A DNA stretch of 49,486 bases from Candidatus Aerophobetes bacterium Ae_b3a (GTDB lineage Bacteria > Aerophobota > Aerophobia > Aerophobales > AE-B3A): positions 1-49,486 of the forward strand of contig NJBQ01000007.1 of assembly GCA_005223095.1 (NCBI GenBank). Reading direction: 5' to 3'. Under the pieces are notes generated by a model. It was given only the letters and a program-made list of their open reading frames with translations, searched no databases and was not told the DNA's origin. Position 1 is the stretch's first letter. Every line of letters starts with the position of its first letter. Positions 8,201 to 15,929 of the stretch are shown piece after piece. A program made the translations under genes and the position numbers.

Positions 8201-8791
8201 TTAATCTATTCTCTTCTTAGTAGAAGGAATTTCCTTTCTCCTCTCATCCAGAGACGTTGCCTCATCTAAACTTAAAGCAAAAGCTTTAAAGACAGCTTCC
8301 ATAAGATGATGAAAATTATCACCATAGTATAGATTGATATGAAGCGTAATTCCAGAATGAGAAGAAAACCCTCTAAAGAACTCCTTAAAAACTTCCAGTT
8401 CAGGGCTCTCTTTCTTGAGTTTAGGAAATGAATTAAAAATAAAGAGAGGACGTCCGCTAATATCTATAACTACCTGAGTTAACGTCTCATCCATAGGAAT
8501 AAAACAATTTCCATAGCGCCTTATCCCCTTTTTATTCCCTAGGGCTTTTCTTAATGCTTTCCCTAAGCATATCCCTACATCCTCTACTAGATGGTGATAG
8601 TCTACCTCGATATCCCCCTTAGCCAAAACCTCCAGATCGAAAAAACCATGATAAGAAAACAAGGAAAGCATATGGTCCAGAAAAGGATAAGAAGTATTTA
8701 TTTCCGAGTATCCTTCTCCCTCCAAATCAATTCGGATTTTAACTTTTGTTTCCTTAGTTTCTCTTTCCACGATAGAGCTTCGTCTAATCAT
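8201..8791 (-). CDS. hisB: Imidazoleglycerol-phosphate dehydratase
   Basis: 196 aa, monofunctional dehydratase without the phosphatase half found in enteric bacteria. It converts imidazole-glycerol phosphate to imidazole-acetol phosphate. The two metal-binding motifs are present: HHLVED at 66-71 and HHLMEA at 161-166, with FLDHM at 37-41 and SGRP at 112-115. AGAGGAAAGTAG precedes the ATG. It sits between tilS and dtd, not with other his genes; with hisG nearby the window holds two isolated histidine genes. Confidence 0.97.
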   Translation of the reverse strand: MIRRSSIVERETKETKVKIRIDLEGEGYSEINTSYPFLDHMLSLFSYHGFFDLEVLAKGDIEVDYHHLVEDVGICLGKALRKALGNKKGIRRYGNCFIPMDETLTQVVIDISGRPLFIFNSFPKLKKESPELEVFKEFFRGFSSHSGITLHINLYYGDNFHHLMEAVFKAFALSLDEATSLDERRKEIPSTKKRID

Positions 8792-8826
8792 CTACTTTCC
8801 TCTCTTTACCTGAACTTTGCTTGATC

Positions 8827-10290
8827 CTAGAAATGTTTAAGAATCTTTATGGCAAGGATTTTTGTGGTATTATTGTCTACCTTAAAACGTTCATCAATAC
8901 GATGACCCACTATCCAAACTACTTTGCCTCTATTTAGCAAAAGAGGAATCTTCCCCCTTTTTTCCATGGGAATTTTAAGGTCAATGAAAAAATCCTTAAT
9001 CTTCTTAGACCCTTTCATTCCTAGAGGACAAAACCTATCTCCTTTTTTCCTGTTTCGTAAAAATAAAGGCGGCTTCAGTTTGTCAAAATCAAAAAAAACT
9101 TCCTCTTCTGGAAAACGGCTCACTTCATTCAAGACGACTTTCTCTTTTAAGTCCATAAAAGAAGAGGCAAGAAAAGAGTGTGGCTTTACAGAAATCAACC
9201 TTGTTTCCAATGTCAAACTTAGTTGAGATAGGTCTGTTTTCCCTGGAATAACCAAATATCTGGTAAAAGGTATATTCTTAGATTCTCCTTTTTTGATTAA
9301 AAAGTCTTCATATTGCTTTTGAATCACTAAATTGCCTGGCAGACTTAACTGCTTTGTCCCTCTTTTTCCATCTAAATCCAGGACAGAATCCAAATGGTCT
9401 GAGCCAATTTCCTTGAGGTTACCCTTTATTCTTCGGATACCTTCCCGAAGGACTCTCTTTTGCAAAGCTGGATGCAGACGAAATAGCTTTTCTCTATCCA
9501 AAACTAGCCATCTTTGATTTTTGTTTTCTCTCTCTTTTCTTAATACCTTCCCAAACTCTTTTTCCCCCTTTTTTCTTATGAAATCGGCATCTTCTCTCAA
9601 GTTTTTGCTCATCTGCAAAAGAATCTTGCTTATCTGAAGATTATATTCTTGAGAGAGAAGAGGAAGTAAGTCAAGACGAATCTGATTACGCAAAAAGGAT
9701 GTATCGTTATTAGAAGAATCCACACAGAATTCTAGATTATTTATTTCACAGTACTCCTCTACTTCCTTATGGAAAATCTCAATCAAAGGACGGATTATTC
9801 TTCCTCTTACTGGTGGTATCCCAGAAAGCCCATCTAATCCCGTTCCTTTCATTAATCTCATTAAAACAGTTTCTACCTGGTCAGAGGCAGTATGACCTAC
9901 AGCGATTCTATTAGCGGAAACCTGATTACTCACATGTTCAAAGAAATCATACCTAGCCATCCGGGCGGCTTCTTCCAGCGTAAGCTTTTCTCTCTTAGCC
10001 AAAGTAGCCACATCTAAGGAGTCTGAAATTAAAGGTACCCCAATCTTAGAAGCAAATATTTTTACCCATCTAGCCTCTTCTTCTGCCTCTTTTCCCCTTA
10101 ATTGATGGTTAAGATGAGCAATCCACAATTTCAACTCATACTCATCTCTAAGCTGAAGGAGTAGATGAAGTAAAGTAGTGGAGTCTGGGCCACCTGATAC
10201 GCCCACAACTATTCTTGCTTTGATGGCAAACATCTGGTATTTATCAATAGTTTCTTTGACTTTCTCTAATAAAGAATTACTCTTTTTCAT
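8827..10290 (-). CDS. tilS: tRNA(Ile)-lysidine synthase
   Basis: 487 aa from the ATG at 10290, which has AGGAG eight bases upstream; the GTG at 10299 would overlap that site. It is an N-type ATP pyrophosphatase with the PP-loop SGGPDS at 32-37. It attaches lysine to C34 of tRNA-Ile(CAU), changing the anticodon from AUG to AUA reading. The C-terminal TilS_C domain (about 405-480) carries RNRKKGDRFCPLGMKGSKKIKDFF, typical of long TilS. A good promoter lies 50 bp upstream. Confidence 0.95.
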   Translation of the reverse strand: MKKSNSLLEKVKETIDKYQMFAIKARIVVGVSGGPDSTTLLHLLLQLRDEYELKLWIAHLNHQLRGKEAEEEARWVKIFASKIGVPLISDSLDVATLAKREKLTLEEAARMARYDFFEHVSNQVSANRIAVGHTASDQVETVLMRLMKGTGLDGLSGIPPVRGRIIRPLIEIFHKEVEEYCEINNLEFCVDSSNNDTSFLRNQIRLDLLPLLSQEYNLQISKILLQMSKNLREDADFIRKKGEKEFGKVLRKERENKNQRWLVLDREKLFRLHPALQKRVLREGIRRIKGNLKEIGSDHLDSVLDLDGKRGTKQLSLPGNLVIQKQYEDFLIKKGESKNIPFTRYLVIPGKTDLSQLSLTLETRLISVKPHSFLASSFMDLKEKVVLNEVSRFPEEEVFFDFDKLKPPLFLRNRKKGDRFCPLGMKGSKKIKDFFIDLKIPMEKRGKIPLLLNRGKVVWIVGHRIDERFKVDNNTTKILAIKILKHF

Positions 10291-10347
10291 TAAGAACACT
10301 CCTGGCAGTTTGTCCCTTATTGCCCTCAGTTTCGATAATTATCAATT

Positions 10348-10375
10348 ATTCTATAATAACCAGTAATTATGTCAA
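10348..10375 (-). promoter_or_regulatory. Sigma70-type promoter for tilS
   Basis: On the minus strand TTGACA (10370-10375) is followed after 16 bp by TAGAAT (10348-10353). The expected start near 10341 leaves a leader of about 50 nt before the tilS ATG. The same -35/-10 pair with a 17-bp spacer occurs before ppdK. Confidence 0.72.
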
Positions 10376-10384
10376 TAAAGACAG

Positions 10385-10514
10385 TGTATAGTGTATGGGC
10401 GAAAAATACAAAAGAATGACCTAAAATTCAAAATCAAATTCAAAGAAAGAAAAAGAAGGAAGGAGGAGGTAGTACGTTGTATGGGATAATTTATTCTATC
10501 CGCTATACGCTTAA
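10385..10514. repeat. Heptad-arm element, CGTATAG/AGTGTAT type (E1)
   Basis: The left part has AGTGTAT twice (10384-10397). The right part (10490-10514) holds CGTATAG and CGGATAG inverted. The core is A-rich and unrecognised. The truA stop (TAG at 10503-10505) is read from the AGCGTATAG unit. Confidence 0.65.
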
Positions 10515-11282
10515 TTGCCTATTATTTCTACCATAGCTTACCCGGACTAAGTATAGTCCTTGTGGTGGGACAGTAGGACCGGCAATTCTCCTATCTCTTG
10601 CTTCCAGAATTACCTTCATCTGAGAGCGCGGTATTTTCCCTCGACCAATTTCCACCAGTGTTCCTACTATGTTTCTGGTCATCTTATAAAGAAAACTATT
10701 CGCTTTTATATAAATAATGAGAAACTTCCTTCGGCAGACAAAAGAAATTTTATCTATTCTTCGCCAAGAAGAGGAAGTTGGGCTTCCCTGACTTTCAAAA
10801 GAGGAAAAGTTGTGCTCTCCCAAAAGAAAATCGGAAGCGTATTTCATTTTCTCTATTGTTAGAGGAAAAGGAACTTGCTGAACGAAGCGAGAATAAAATG
10901 GTGGGAGAAAAGAATCATTATAAATTATGTACCTATAGACTCTACTTAAGGCAGACCTCTGAGCGTGGAAATCTAAATCTACCTCTTTTGCTTTCTTAAC
11001 CCTTATATTCTCAGGTAAGCAACTGTTTACAGCAGGCTTGATAGCAGAAAGGGAAACTCTATTCTCTATGGTGAAACTAACTACCTGTCCTGTGGCATGA
11101 ACACCTGCATCTGTTCTTCCCGCTGCAACTGTCTTTATTTCTCGCTTAAAAACACAAGAGAGACTCTTTTCCAGACAACCTTGAACGGTAGGAACTTTTG
11201 GTTGTATTTGCCATCCGCAATAAGAAGTACCGTCATATTCTAAGATTAGTTTTATGTTCCGCACTTTTGTGACATTACTCAA
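10503..11282 (-). CDS. truA: tRNA pseudouridine(38-40) synthase
   Basis: 259 aa. GRTDAGVHA at 55-63 contains the catalytic Asp58; LILEYDGTSYCGWQ (12-25) is the conserved N-terminal segment. It makes pseudouridine at positions 38-40 of the anticodon arm. The start is unsure: a TTG at 11282 or a GTG at 11264, neither with a strong ribosome site. In many bacteria truA lies soon after rplQ. Here the two are on the same strand but are separated by an IS110 insertion, so truA was probably part of the alpha operon. The SV and stop are encoded by a heptad unit. Confidence 0.94.
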   Translation of the reverse strand: MSNVTKVRNIKLILEYDGTSYCGWQIQPKVPTVQGCLEKSLSCVFKREIKTVAAGRTDAGVHATGQVVSFTIENRVSLSAIKPAVNSCLPENIRVKKAKEVDLDFHAQRSALSRVYRYIIYNDSFLPPFYSRFVQQVPFPLTIEKMKYASDFLLGEHNFSSFESQGSPTSSSWRRIDKISFVCRRKFLIIYIKANSFLYKMTRNIVGTLVEIGRGKIPRSQMKVILEARDRRIAGPTVPPQGLYLVRVSYGRNNRQLSV

Positions 11283-11283
11283 T

Positions 11284-11394
11284 ACCCATCACGCACGACA
11301 GAGTTGGTGAATCGTATTTCGTGAATCGTGAATGGTTAATCAAACCCTACAATCATTTATTTCCTTGTTTGCGATTCACTATTCACTAACGACT
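11284..11394. repeat. Heptad-arm inverted element, GTGAAT type (B3), interrupted by the IS110 element
   Basis: It starts with CATCACG/CACGACA units, then a GTGAAT left arm (11303-11332), a core shared with 2788-2880, and a right arm (11371-11394) ending AACGACT. In the intact copies the arm continues ATTCACTG or ATCCACT. Here that continuation, ATTCACTG, is found 2 kb away at 13402-13409, next to the rplQ stop. The element is therefore split by the insertion. Confidence 0.88.
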
Positions 11395-11478
11395 GGTATA
11401 ATATAGGTAGCTATGTCTAGTTTTAAAGAAACAGATTTTCTTCGTTCTTTGAAAGTTCCTTTACCCCAGATTAAGGGT

Positions 11479-11507
11479 TTGCTTTCTTTACTTGAGCAGA
11501 GTATCAT
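11479..11507 (+). promoter_or_regulatory. Possible promoter of the bridge RNA
   Basis: TTGCTT (11479-11484), a 17-bp spacer, then TATCAT (11502-11507). A start near 11514 would fall just before the TTAGGGAAC stem that opens the structured RNA. Confidence 0.5.
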
Positions 11508-11517
11508 TCTCTTATGC

Positions 11518-11712
11518 ACTTAGGGAACGGAGCTGACTTAAACGACTCAGGAGTTTAAAGACTGCCTGTTTGAATAGATTGCCAGTTCCCAAGTGCGAGA
11601 GCACCTATTAAGGAAATTGTGTGTGCACCTTGAGTGCAGCCACTAATTAATAACCAGTATGGTCTTCTCAAAGAGAATGGGCTCGCACAAGTAAAAGCAT
11701 CTGTTCCCTAAA
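11518..11712 (+). ncRNA. Putative IS110 bridge RNA
   Basis: A structured segment of about 195 nt lies between the left IS end and the transposase. TTAGGGAAC (11520-11528) can pair perfectly with GTTCCCTAA (11703-11711) or with GTTCCC (11585-11590). Further hairpins are TTAAAC/GTTTAA (11538-11558), GTGC-GAGA-GCAC (11593-11604) and TGCAC/GTGCA (about 11624-11638). The first loop region holds AACGACT (11541-11547), identical to the left target next to the IS, and TGAATAG (11571-11577), the complement of the right target CTATTCA. The second holds AGGAAAT (11611-11617), identical to the right IS end just before its CT, and ACCAG (11653-11657), the complement of CTGGT across the left border. The order LTG, RTG, LDG, RDG is that of known bridge RNAs (IS621 type). 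Exact RNA ends are inferred. Confidence 0.8.
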
Positions 11713-11740
11713 AGGCAAATAACCTTTCAAGGAGGTAGCT

Positions 11741-13174
11741 ATGCAAGAAAAAAGACACATTGGTCTTGATCTGGGAGTAAAGAGTAAATCTAAAGTCTAC
11801 ATCATAGATCAAGCCGGGAAAAAAGTAAGATCTGAGTTCTCGATTTGGACCACTTCTCAAGGACTAGATTACATGATGAAGCAGGCTCTCAAAGGAACAG
11901 CCAAGGAAACCGGCTCAGATTTAACTATGGAGCCAACTAATATAACCTGGTTTAGAGTAGCCGTTTATCTTAGAAGAAAGTATCCTAAGGTAAAAATTTA
12001 TCGAATCAAGTCCGAAAAGGTGCAAGACTTGAGGAAATTTTACCGAAAGCATACCAAGACCGACTCTTTAGATGCCAAGACTTTAGCTAAGATGCCAATA
12101 GTGGATTCTAATTCCTTACAGGAGGTATACATTCGCCCCAGGGATATACTTGCCCTGAACACCAGATGTAAACAAAGAGCAAGGCTGGTAAAAGAAGCAA
12201 CCAGTAAAAGGAATTCCATATGCGATCAGATAGAGCTTGGTTTTCCTCATCTTGTAGATTGTTTTTCTTCTAAGTTCACTACTCCTTTTATCCGCTTCTG
12301 CGAGAAATACATCAATCCCTTTAAAGTGAGACGCTCAGGGAAAGAAAAGCTCTCAGATATCCTCATTAAACTCGGATTCCGCAAGGATGTCTCTTGCCTA
12401 GCAGAAAATATCTACCAGAGGGCTGAGGAGGCCTGTATTCTCTTGGCTGATGAGGATAATGTGATAGATTATGATGATCTTCAGGATCGCATCCGTTCCG
12501 AGCTTAGAATCTTTAAAACCCTACAAAAAGAGATAGATAAAGTAACTGAGAAAGAACAGGATCTCTATAAAAAGTGCTTTCCCAAGAAAAGGCTTAATAG
12601 TATTCCTGGAATAGCTGATGTTTCTGGTGCAGTTATTGCCTCAACCATTGGGAACCCTCTTAGGTTCTCCTCTGCCAGATCACTAGTAGGTTATTTGGGC
12701 TACTATCCCAAGGAAAACACCTCCGGCCTTTCCTCAAAGAAAGGACTGCGTATGACCAAGGCTGGACCAAATATAGCCAAGGGATCCTTGTATCTGACAG
12801 CTGAAACAGCTCGTCTTATTGACCCCCAAATGGGAAAGATCTACTATAAACAGATGGTAGAGTGTGGGAATCCTCACACCAAAGCAGTTTGCCGAGTAGT
12901 AAGAGCCTTGATTCCCAGAATAATTAGAGTGATGAAGGAGAACCGAGACTACGTAATCTATGATCTAGAGGGAAATCCTATCTCTAGAAAAGAAGGTAGA
13001 AAAATAGTCAAAGAACAGTTCTTTGTCCCTGAGGAGGTACGTCAAAGACTTTCTAATAGGAAGCGAATGCCTCTAAACAAAAAGGGAAGAACCAAACCCC
13101 AATATACAAGAGGCAGCAAAGCTCCTCAGATTAGAGTCGACTCTTCCCCTGGAATCGTCTTCAGCTTGAACTGA
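11741..13174 (+). CDS. IS110-family transposase (recombinase)
   Basis: 477 aa with GGAGG five bases before the ATG. The RuvC-like DEDD_Tnp domain keeps D10 (GLDLG), E64 (TMEPT), D108 and D111 (TDSLDAK). A coiled-coil linker spans about 225-280. The C-terminal Tnp/Transposase_20 domain begins at LNSIPGIADVSG (285-296) and has the likely nucleophile Ser328 in NTSGL, followed by the conserved LRMTKAGPNIAKGSLYL. The last 75 residues are very basic and make it longer than the usual 320-430 aa. It needs the bridge RNA to join donor and target at a CT core. No frameshift or stop is seen, so it is probably active or recently so. It runs against the flanking host genes. Confidence 0.95.
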   Translation: MQEKRHIGLDLGVKSKSKVYIIDQAGKKVRSEFSIWTTSQGLDYMMKQALKGTAKETGSDLTMEPTNITWFRVAVYLRRKYPKVKIYRIKSEKVQDLRKFYRKHTKTDSLDAKTLAKMPIVDSNSLQEVYIRPRDILALNTRCKQRARLVKEATSKRNSICDQIELGFPHLVDCFSSKFTTPFIRFCEKYINPFKVRRSGKEKLSDILIKLGFRKDVSCLAENIYQRAEEACILLADEDNVIDYDDLQDRIRSELRIFKTLQKEIDKVTEKEQDLYKKCFPKKRLNSIPGIADVSGAVIASTIGNPLRFSSARSLVGYLGYYPKENTSGLSSKKGLRMTKAGPNIAKGSLYLTAETARLIDPQMGKIYYKQMVECGNPHTKAVCRVVRALIPRIIRVMKENRDYVIYDLEGNPISRKEGRKIVKEQFFVPEEVRQRLSNRKRMPLNKKGRTKPQYTRGSKAPQIRVDSSPGIVFSLN

Positions 13175-13256
13175 ATATACCTTAATTAATCTGAGGAATT
13201 TGTCAAACATGGTCTTTCTAATGCCTACAAATAAAGGGATATAGCAGATTTTGTGG

Positions 13257-13280
13257 AAAAGTATAATCTAGTATACTTTT
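13257..13280. terminator. Bidirectional terminator-like hairpin at the right end of the IS
   Basis: AAAAGTATA (13257-13265) and TATACTTTT (13272-13280) form a perfect 9-bp stem with a 6-nt loop. CTTTT follows on the plus strand and TTTTCC on the minus strand. It lies between the convergent transposase and rplQ genes, inside the IS. Confidence 0.55.
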
Positions 13281-13401
13281 CTTTTAAGATCTAAAGTTTT
13301 TTGCTCTTTGCTCACTAATTTCACGAAGATCTATGCTTCATAAGCTCTATGCCAATATTTTAATCTGGGAGCAAGGGGACTTGACATATCTTAGGAAATC
13401 T

Positions 13402-13409
13402 ATTCACTG
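13402..13409. repeat. Right remnant of heptad element B3 beyond the IS
   Basis: ATTCACTG directly follows the right CT core of the IS and precedes the rplQ stop by 2 bp. Together with 11284-11394 it rebuilds a GTGAAT-type arm. Confidence 0.75.
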
Positions 13410-13411
13410 AT

Positions 13412-13762
13412 TTATACCAGCTTTACCTTGCACATTAAGGCATCATCTCCCTGTCGATACTTGAACTTTATTATTTTCGTATATCCTCCCGAGCGATTTT
13501 TATATCTGGGAGCGATTACCTCAAAAAGCTTTTTTGTTACTTTTTTATCTCGAACAATTCTGAATGCATTTCGCCTGTGATGAACAGAATCAACTTTAGC
13601 CAAAGTGATTATTTTTTCTGCCCATCTAGCCATCTCTTTAGCCTTCGCCTCTGTGGTAGTAATTTCTTCATAAAAAAGAAGTGATTTGATTAAATTTATT
13701 AATAACGCTTCTCTTTGGTCTTTATCCCGCCCTAATTTTCTTCCTTTTTTTCTATGTCTCAT
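13412..13762 (-). CDS. rplQ: 50S ribosomal protein L17
   Basis: 116 aa, standard length. It begins MRHRKKGRKLGRDKDQREALL, the L17 signature with RxxRxxAL, and ends in the conserved GDDALMCKVKL. It binds 23S rRNA near the exit tunnel. It is the last gene of the alpha operon and overlaps the end of rpoA by 11 bp. Only 2 bp separate its TAA from a heptad remnant that marks the IS110 target site. Confidence 0.97.
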   Translation of the reverse strand: MRHRKKGRKLGRDKDQREALLINLIKSLLFYEEITTTEAKAKEMARWAEKIITLAKVDSVHHRRNAFRIVRDKKVTKKLFEVIAPRYKNRSGGYTKIIKFKYRQGDDALMCKVKLV

Positions 13763-14699
13763 TGTCTTTTTCTTTAGCTAAGGTTAGATTATATTTAGCC
13801 AGCTGCGTTTCCGCCTTTTCCAGTGACTTTTTCCCAAACTTTTGTATTTTGAGAAGTTCTTTGCCGCTTACATTAGTTAAATCCCTCATCTTCTTAATCC
13901 CCAAATCTTTTAAAGCACGAAGGGGGGTGGCAGAAAATCCTATTTTTTCCACTTCTTCTTCCAAAAAATCTTCTATTTTTTCCATCTTCGCTTCTATTCC
14001 CTTTTTGCCTAGAGTAGCAAAAGGAGCGAAACATTCAATCAAAATCTTAGCAGACTTTCGTATTGCTTCATCAGGCCTAACTGTGTCATCAGTAAAAACC
14101 TCGAGAGCAAGAGAATCAAAACTGGTTTTTCTTCCAATCCTGGCTGACCTTACTTCATATTTTACTTTCTTAATGGGCGTAAAGACAGAGTCCATCGGAA
14201 TAGTTCCCACTGGTTGATCGGCCTTTTTATTTTCTTCTGCTTCCACATAGCCCATGCCTTTAGCTAAAGTAATCTCCATTAAAAGATGTGTTTTCTTGTT
14301 ATCCAGGGTAGCTATGGGTATATCCGGATTAACGATTTCTGCCTCGCTGTCAGGTTTGATATGAGAAGCTTTCACTTCTAAAGGACCCCGAACGTCTAAG
14401 AAGATTTTTTTTTCTTTTTCACCAGTAAACAATCTCGCTCTAATCTTTTTAAGGTTCTGTATAATTTGCAGCACATCCTCTTTAACCCCTTTAATGGAGC
14501 AAAACTCGTGGAACACACCTTCAATCTTTACAGAAATCACAGCTACACCAGGAATAGAGGAAAGCAAAATTCGTCGAAGAGAATTACCCAGAGTTATACC
14601 ATATCCTCTTTCCAAAGGCTCGATAACAAACTTACCATAAGTATCAGAAAAAGTATCTTTTTCAATTATTATCTCTTTTGGTTTTACTAATTCCCTCAC
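13752..14699 (-). CDS. rpoA: DNA-directed RNA polymerase alpha subunit
   Basis: I choose the GTG at 14699 (315 aa, the usual length), with AGGAG six bases upstream. The open frame runs back to 14795 only because it passes through a heptad repeat and would add an unrelated basic tail. The alpha-NTD has YGKFVIEPLERGYGITLGNSLRRILLSSIPG (about 22-52), which holds the dimer and core-assembly motif. The alpha-CTD helix-hairpin-helix (about 255-305) includes LGIKKMRDLTNVSGKELL and contacts UP-element DNA and activators. The repeat sits between its SD and rpsD. Confidence 0.95.
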   Translation of the reverse strand: MRELVKPKEIIIEKDTFSDTYGKFVIEPLERGYGITLGNSLRRILLSSIPGVAVISVKIEGVFHEFCSIKGVKEDVLQIIQNLKKIRARLFTGEKEKKIFLDVRGPLEVKASHIKPDSEAEIVNPDIPIATLDNKKTHLLMEITLAKGMGYVEAEENKKADQPVGTIPMDSVFTPIKKVKYEVRSARIGRKTSFDSLALEVFTDDTVRPDEAIRKSAKILIECFAPFATLGKKGIEAKMEKIEDFLEEEVEKIGFSATPLRALKDLGIKKMRDLTNVSGKELLKIQKFGKKSLEKAETQLAKYNLTLAKEKDNET

Positions 14700-14721
14700 T
14701 ACCTTCTCCTCTATTGTTTTC

Positions 14722-14810
14722 GTTGCTAGTATCTCATGCCCTCTCTTCTTGAGGAGAGGATACTTTTCTCTTTTTCTTTTTCGAGCGACCAGCAACGAGC
14801 AACGAATTTT
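14722..14810. repeat. Heptad-arm inverted element, GTTGCT type (D1, short)
   Basis: The left arm is CGTTGCT, AGTATCT (14722-14736) and the right arm (14783-14809) the inverted set CGTTGCT, CGTTGCT, GGTCGCT. A CCTCTC/GAGAGG hairpin lies in the core. It is shorter than the two copies at 19547 and 20657. It occupies the rpsD-rpoA spacer. Confidence 0.75.
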
Positions 14811-14824
14811 GATTCACAATGCTA

Positions 14825-15442
14825 TTATCTTGAATAGTATTCCACTATTAAGTTCAGGTCGATTTCTTGATTCAACTCTTCTTTTAAAGGAAATCTTTTG
14901 ACTGTTCCCTTCATAGCCCCTTTATCTATTTCGAGCCATTCCGGGATTACCTTTTGTCGCGAGGCTTCCAGAATCTGCTTAACCAAAGCTGATTTTTTGC
15001 TCTCCTTGCTAAATTCAATTACGTCTCCCTCTTTCATCAGATAGGAGGCAATATCTACTACCCTGCCATTAACTAAAAAATGACCATGATTCACTAATTG
15101 TCGCCCCTGGGCGCGAGAAAAACTAAAACTAAGTCTATATACCACATTATCTAACCTTCGCTCCAGTAGTCTTAGAAACTCTTCTCCCGTTATATTAGGT
15201 GACTTTTCTGCCAAGTGGTAGTATCGGCGAAACTGATTTTCCATTATACCATATTCCCATCTGACTCTCTGCTTTCCTCTAAGTTGTAATCCGTATTGAG
15301 AAGTTCTTCTTCTCCGCACAAACCTCTCTGATTTCTTTTTCTCCAGACTACATTTATCTGAATAACACCTTTCCCCTTTCAAGAAAAGTTTTACTTTTAG
15401 CCTGCGGCATTTCTTACATTTGCTTTCTATATCTCGTGCCAA
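14825..15442 (-). CDS. rpsD: 30S ribosomal protein S4, zinc-type
   Basis: The start is a TTG at 15442 (205 aa) with GGAGG five bases upstream, giving (M)ARDIESKCKKC; the upstream frame is a translated heptad repeat. Cys9, Cys12, Cys26 and Cys31 form the zinc-binding (C+) N-terminus. The S4 RNA-binding domain covers about 91-155 (RRLDNVVYRLSF, then VNHGHFLVNGRVVDIAS). S4 starts 30S body assembly and in many bacteria represses its own operon; no leader target is seen here. Confidence 0.96.
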   Translation of the reverse strand: MARDIESKCKKCRRLKVKLFLKGERCYSDKCSLEKKKSERFVRRRRTSQYGLQLRGKQRVRWEYGIMENQFRRYYHLAEKSPNITGEEFLRLLERRLDNVVYRLSFSFSRAQGRQLVNHGHFLVNGRVVDIASYLMKEGDVIEFSKESKKSALVKQILEASRQKVIPEWLEIDKGAMKGTVKRFPLKEELNQEIDLNLIVEYYSR

Positions 15443-15461
15443 TAAATCCTCCTTTCTCGTA

Positions 15462-15518
15462 TTGCGTATCTCGTATATCGTATTGCGCAATACGCATCAC
15501 GCATGACGCATCACGAAT
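15462..15518. repeat. Heptad array, CGTATTG type (C1)
   Basis: A run of CGTATTG, CGTATCT, CGTATAT, CGTATTG is followed at once by the inverted run CAATACG, CATCACG, CATGACG, CATCACG. The two arms meet with only a CG between them, unlike the long-core elements. It fills the rpsK-rpsD spacer. Confidence 0.8.
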
Positions 15519-15920
15519 TTATACTTTTCTTTTCTTGGGAGGACGACACCCATTATGAGGAATGGGAGTTGCCTCTTTGATAGAAATAACCTTTAAGCCA
15601 GCTGCTTGTAGGGTCCTAATAGCAGTTTCTCTTCCTGAACCTGGACCTTTCACTACTACCTTCACTTTTGTAATTTCGAATCCCTCTTGAGCTTTTTTAA
15701 CTATATTCTCGGCTGTCTTTTGGGCAGCAAAGGGAGTTCCCTTTTTTGTCCCCTTGAAACCCACCTCACCTGCTGAGCACCAACAAAGAACATCTCCTTG
15801 TAAATCGGTCATAGTAATTATGGTATTATTAAAGGTAGAATGAATATGAGCTACTGCCTCCTCCATTTTTATTGTCTTCTTCTTCTTTTTCCTTGTCTTT
15901 TCGCCTTTTTTCCTAGGCAT
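15519..15920 (-). CDS. rpsK: 30S ribosomal protein S11
   Basis: 133 aa with an AGGAGAGCAAG site before the ATG. The N-terminal tail is very Lys-rich, then [16 protein letters not shown] (24-39) and the C-terminal [15 protein letters not shown] are diagnostic. S11 lies on the 30S platform near the Shine-Dalgarno helix. It follows rpsM by 9 bp. Confidence 0.98.
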   Translation of the reverse strand: MPRKKGEKTRKKKKKTIKMEEAVAHIHSTFNNTIITMTDLQGDVLCWCSAGEVGFKGTKKGTPFAAQKTAENIVKKAQEGFEITKVKVVVKGPGSGRETAIRTLQAAGLKVISIKEATPIPHNGCRPPKKRKV

Positions 15921-15929
15921 CTTGCTCTC

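Larger units (their letters stand above)
11395..13401 (+). mobile_element. IS110-family insertion sequence, about 2007 bp, with bridge RNA
   Basis: Ends were deduced from the broken heptad element: left flank ...AACGACT, right flank ATTCACTG..., with CT present at both borders (11393-11394 and 13400-13401). Joining the flanks gives AACGACTATTCACTG, which matches the intact copy at 2780-2800 (AACGACCATTCACTG on the minus strand) and closely matches that at 7720-7735. There are no terminal inverted repeats, as usual for IS110. The 346-bp left non-coding end holds the bridge RNA, and one long transposase gene follows. A 230-bp tail follows the gene. It lies between rplQ and truA and breaks no coding region. 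Confidence 0.85.

Noticed and set aside
11741-13174. IS1111-subgroup assignment of the transposase
   Set aside because: That subgroup carries its RNA downstream and has subterminal inverted repeats; here the structured RNA with matching guides is upstream.
14700-14795. N-terminal basic extension of RpoA
   Set aside because: It is the translation of a D-type heptad element; the GTG at 14699 has a good ribosome site and gives the normal 315 aa.
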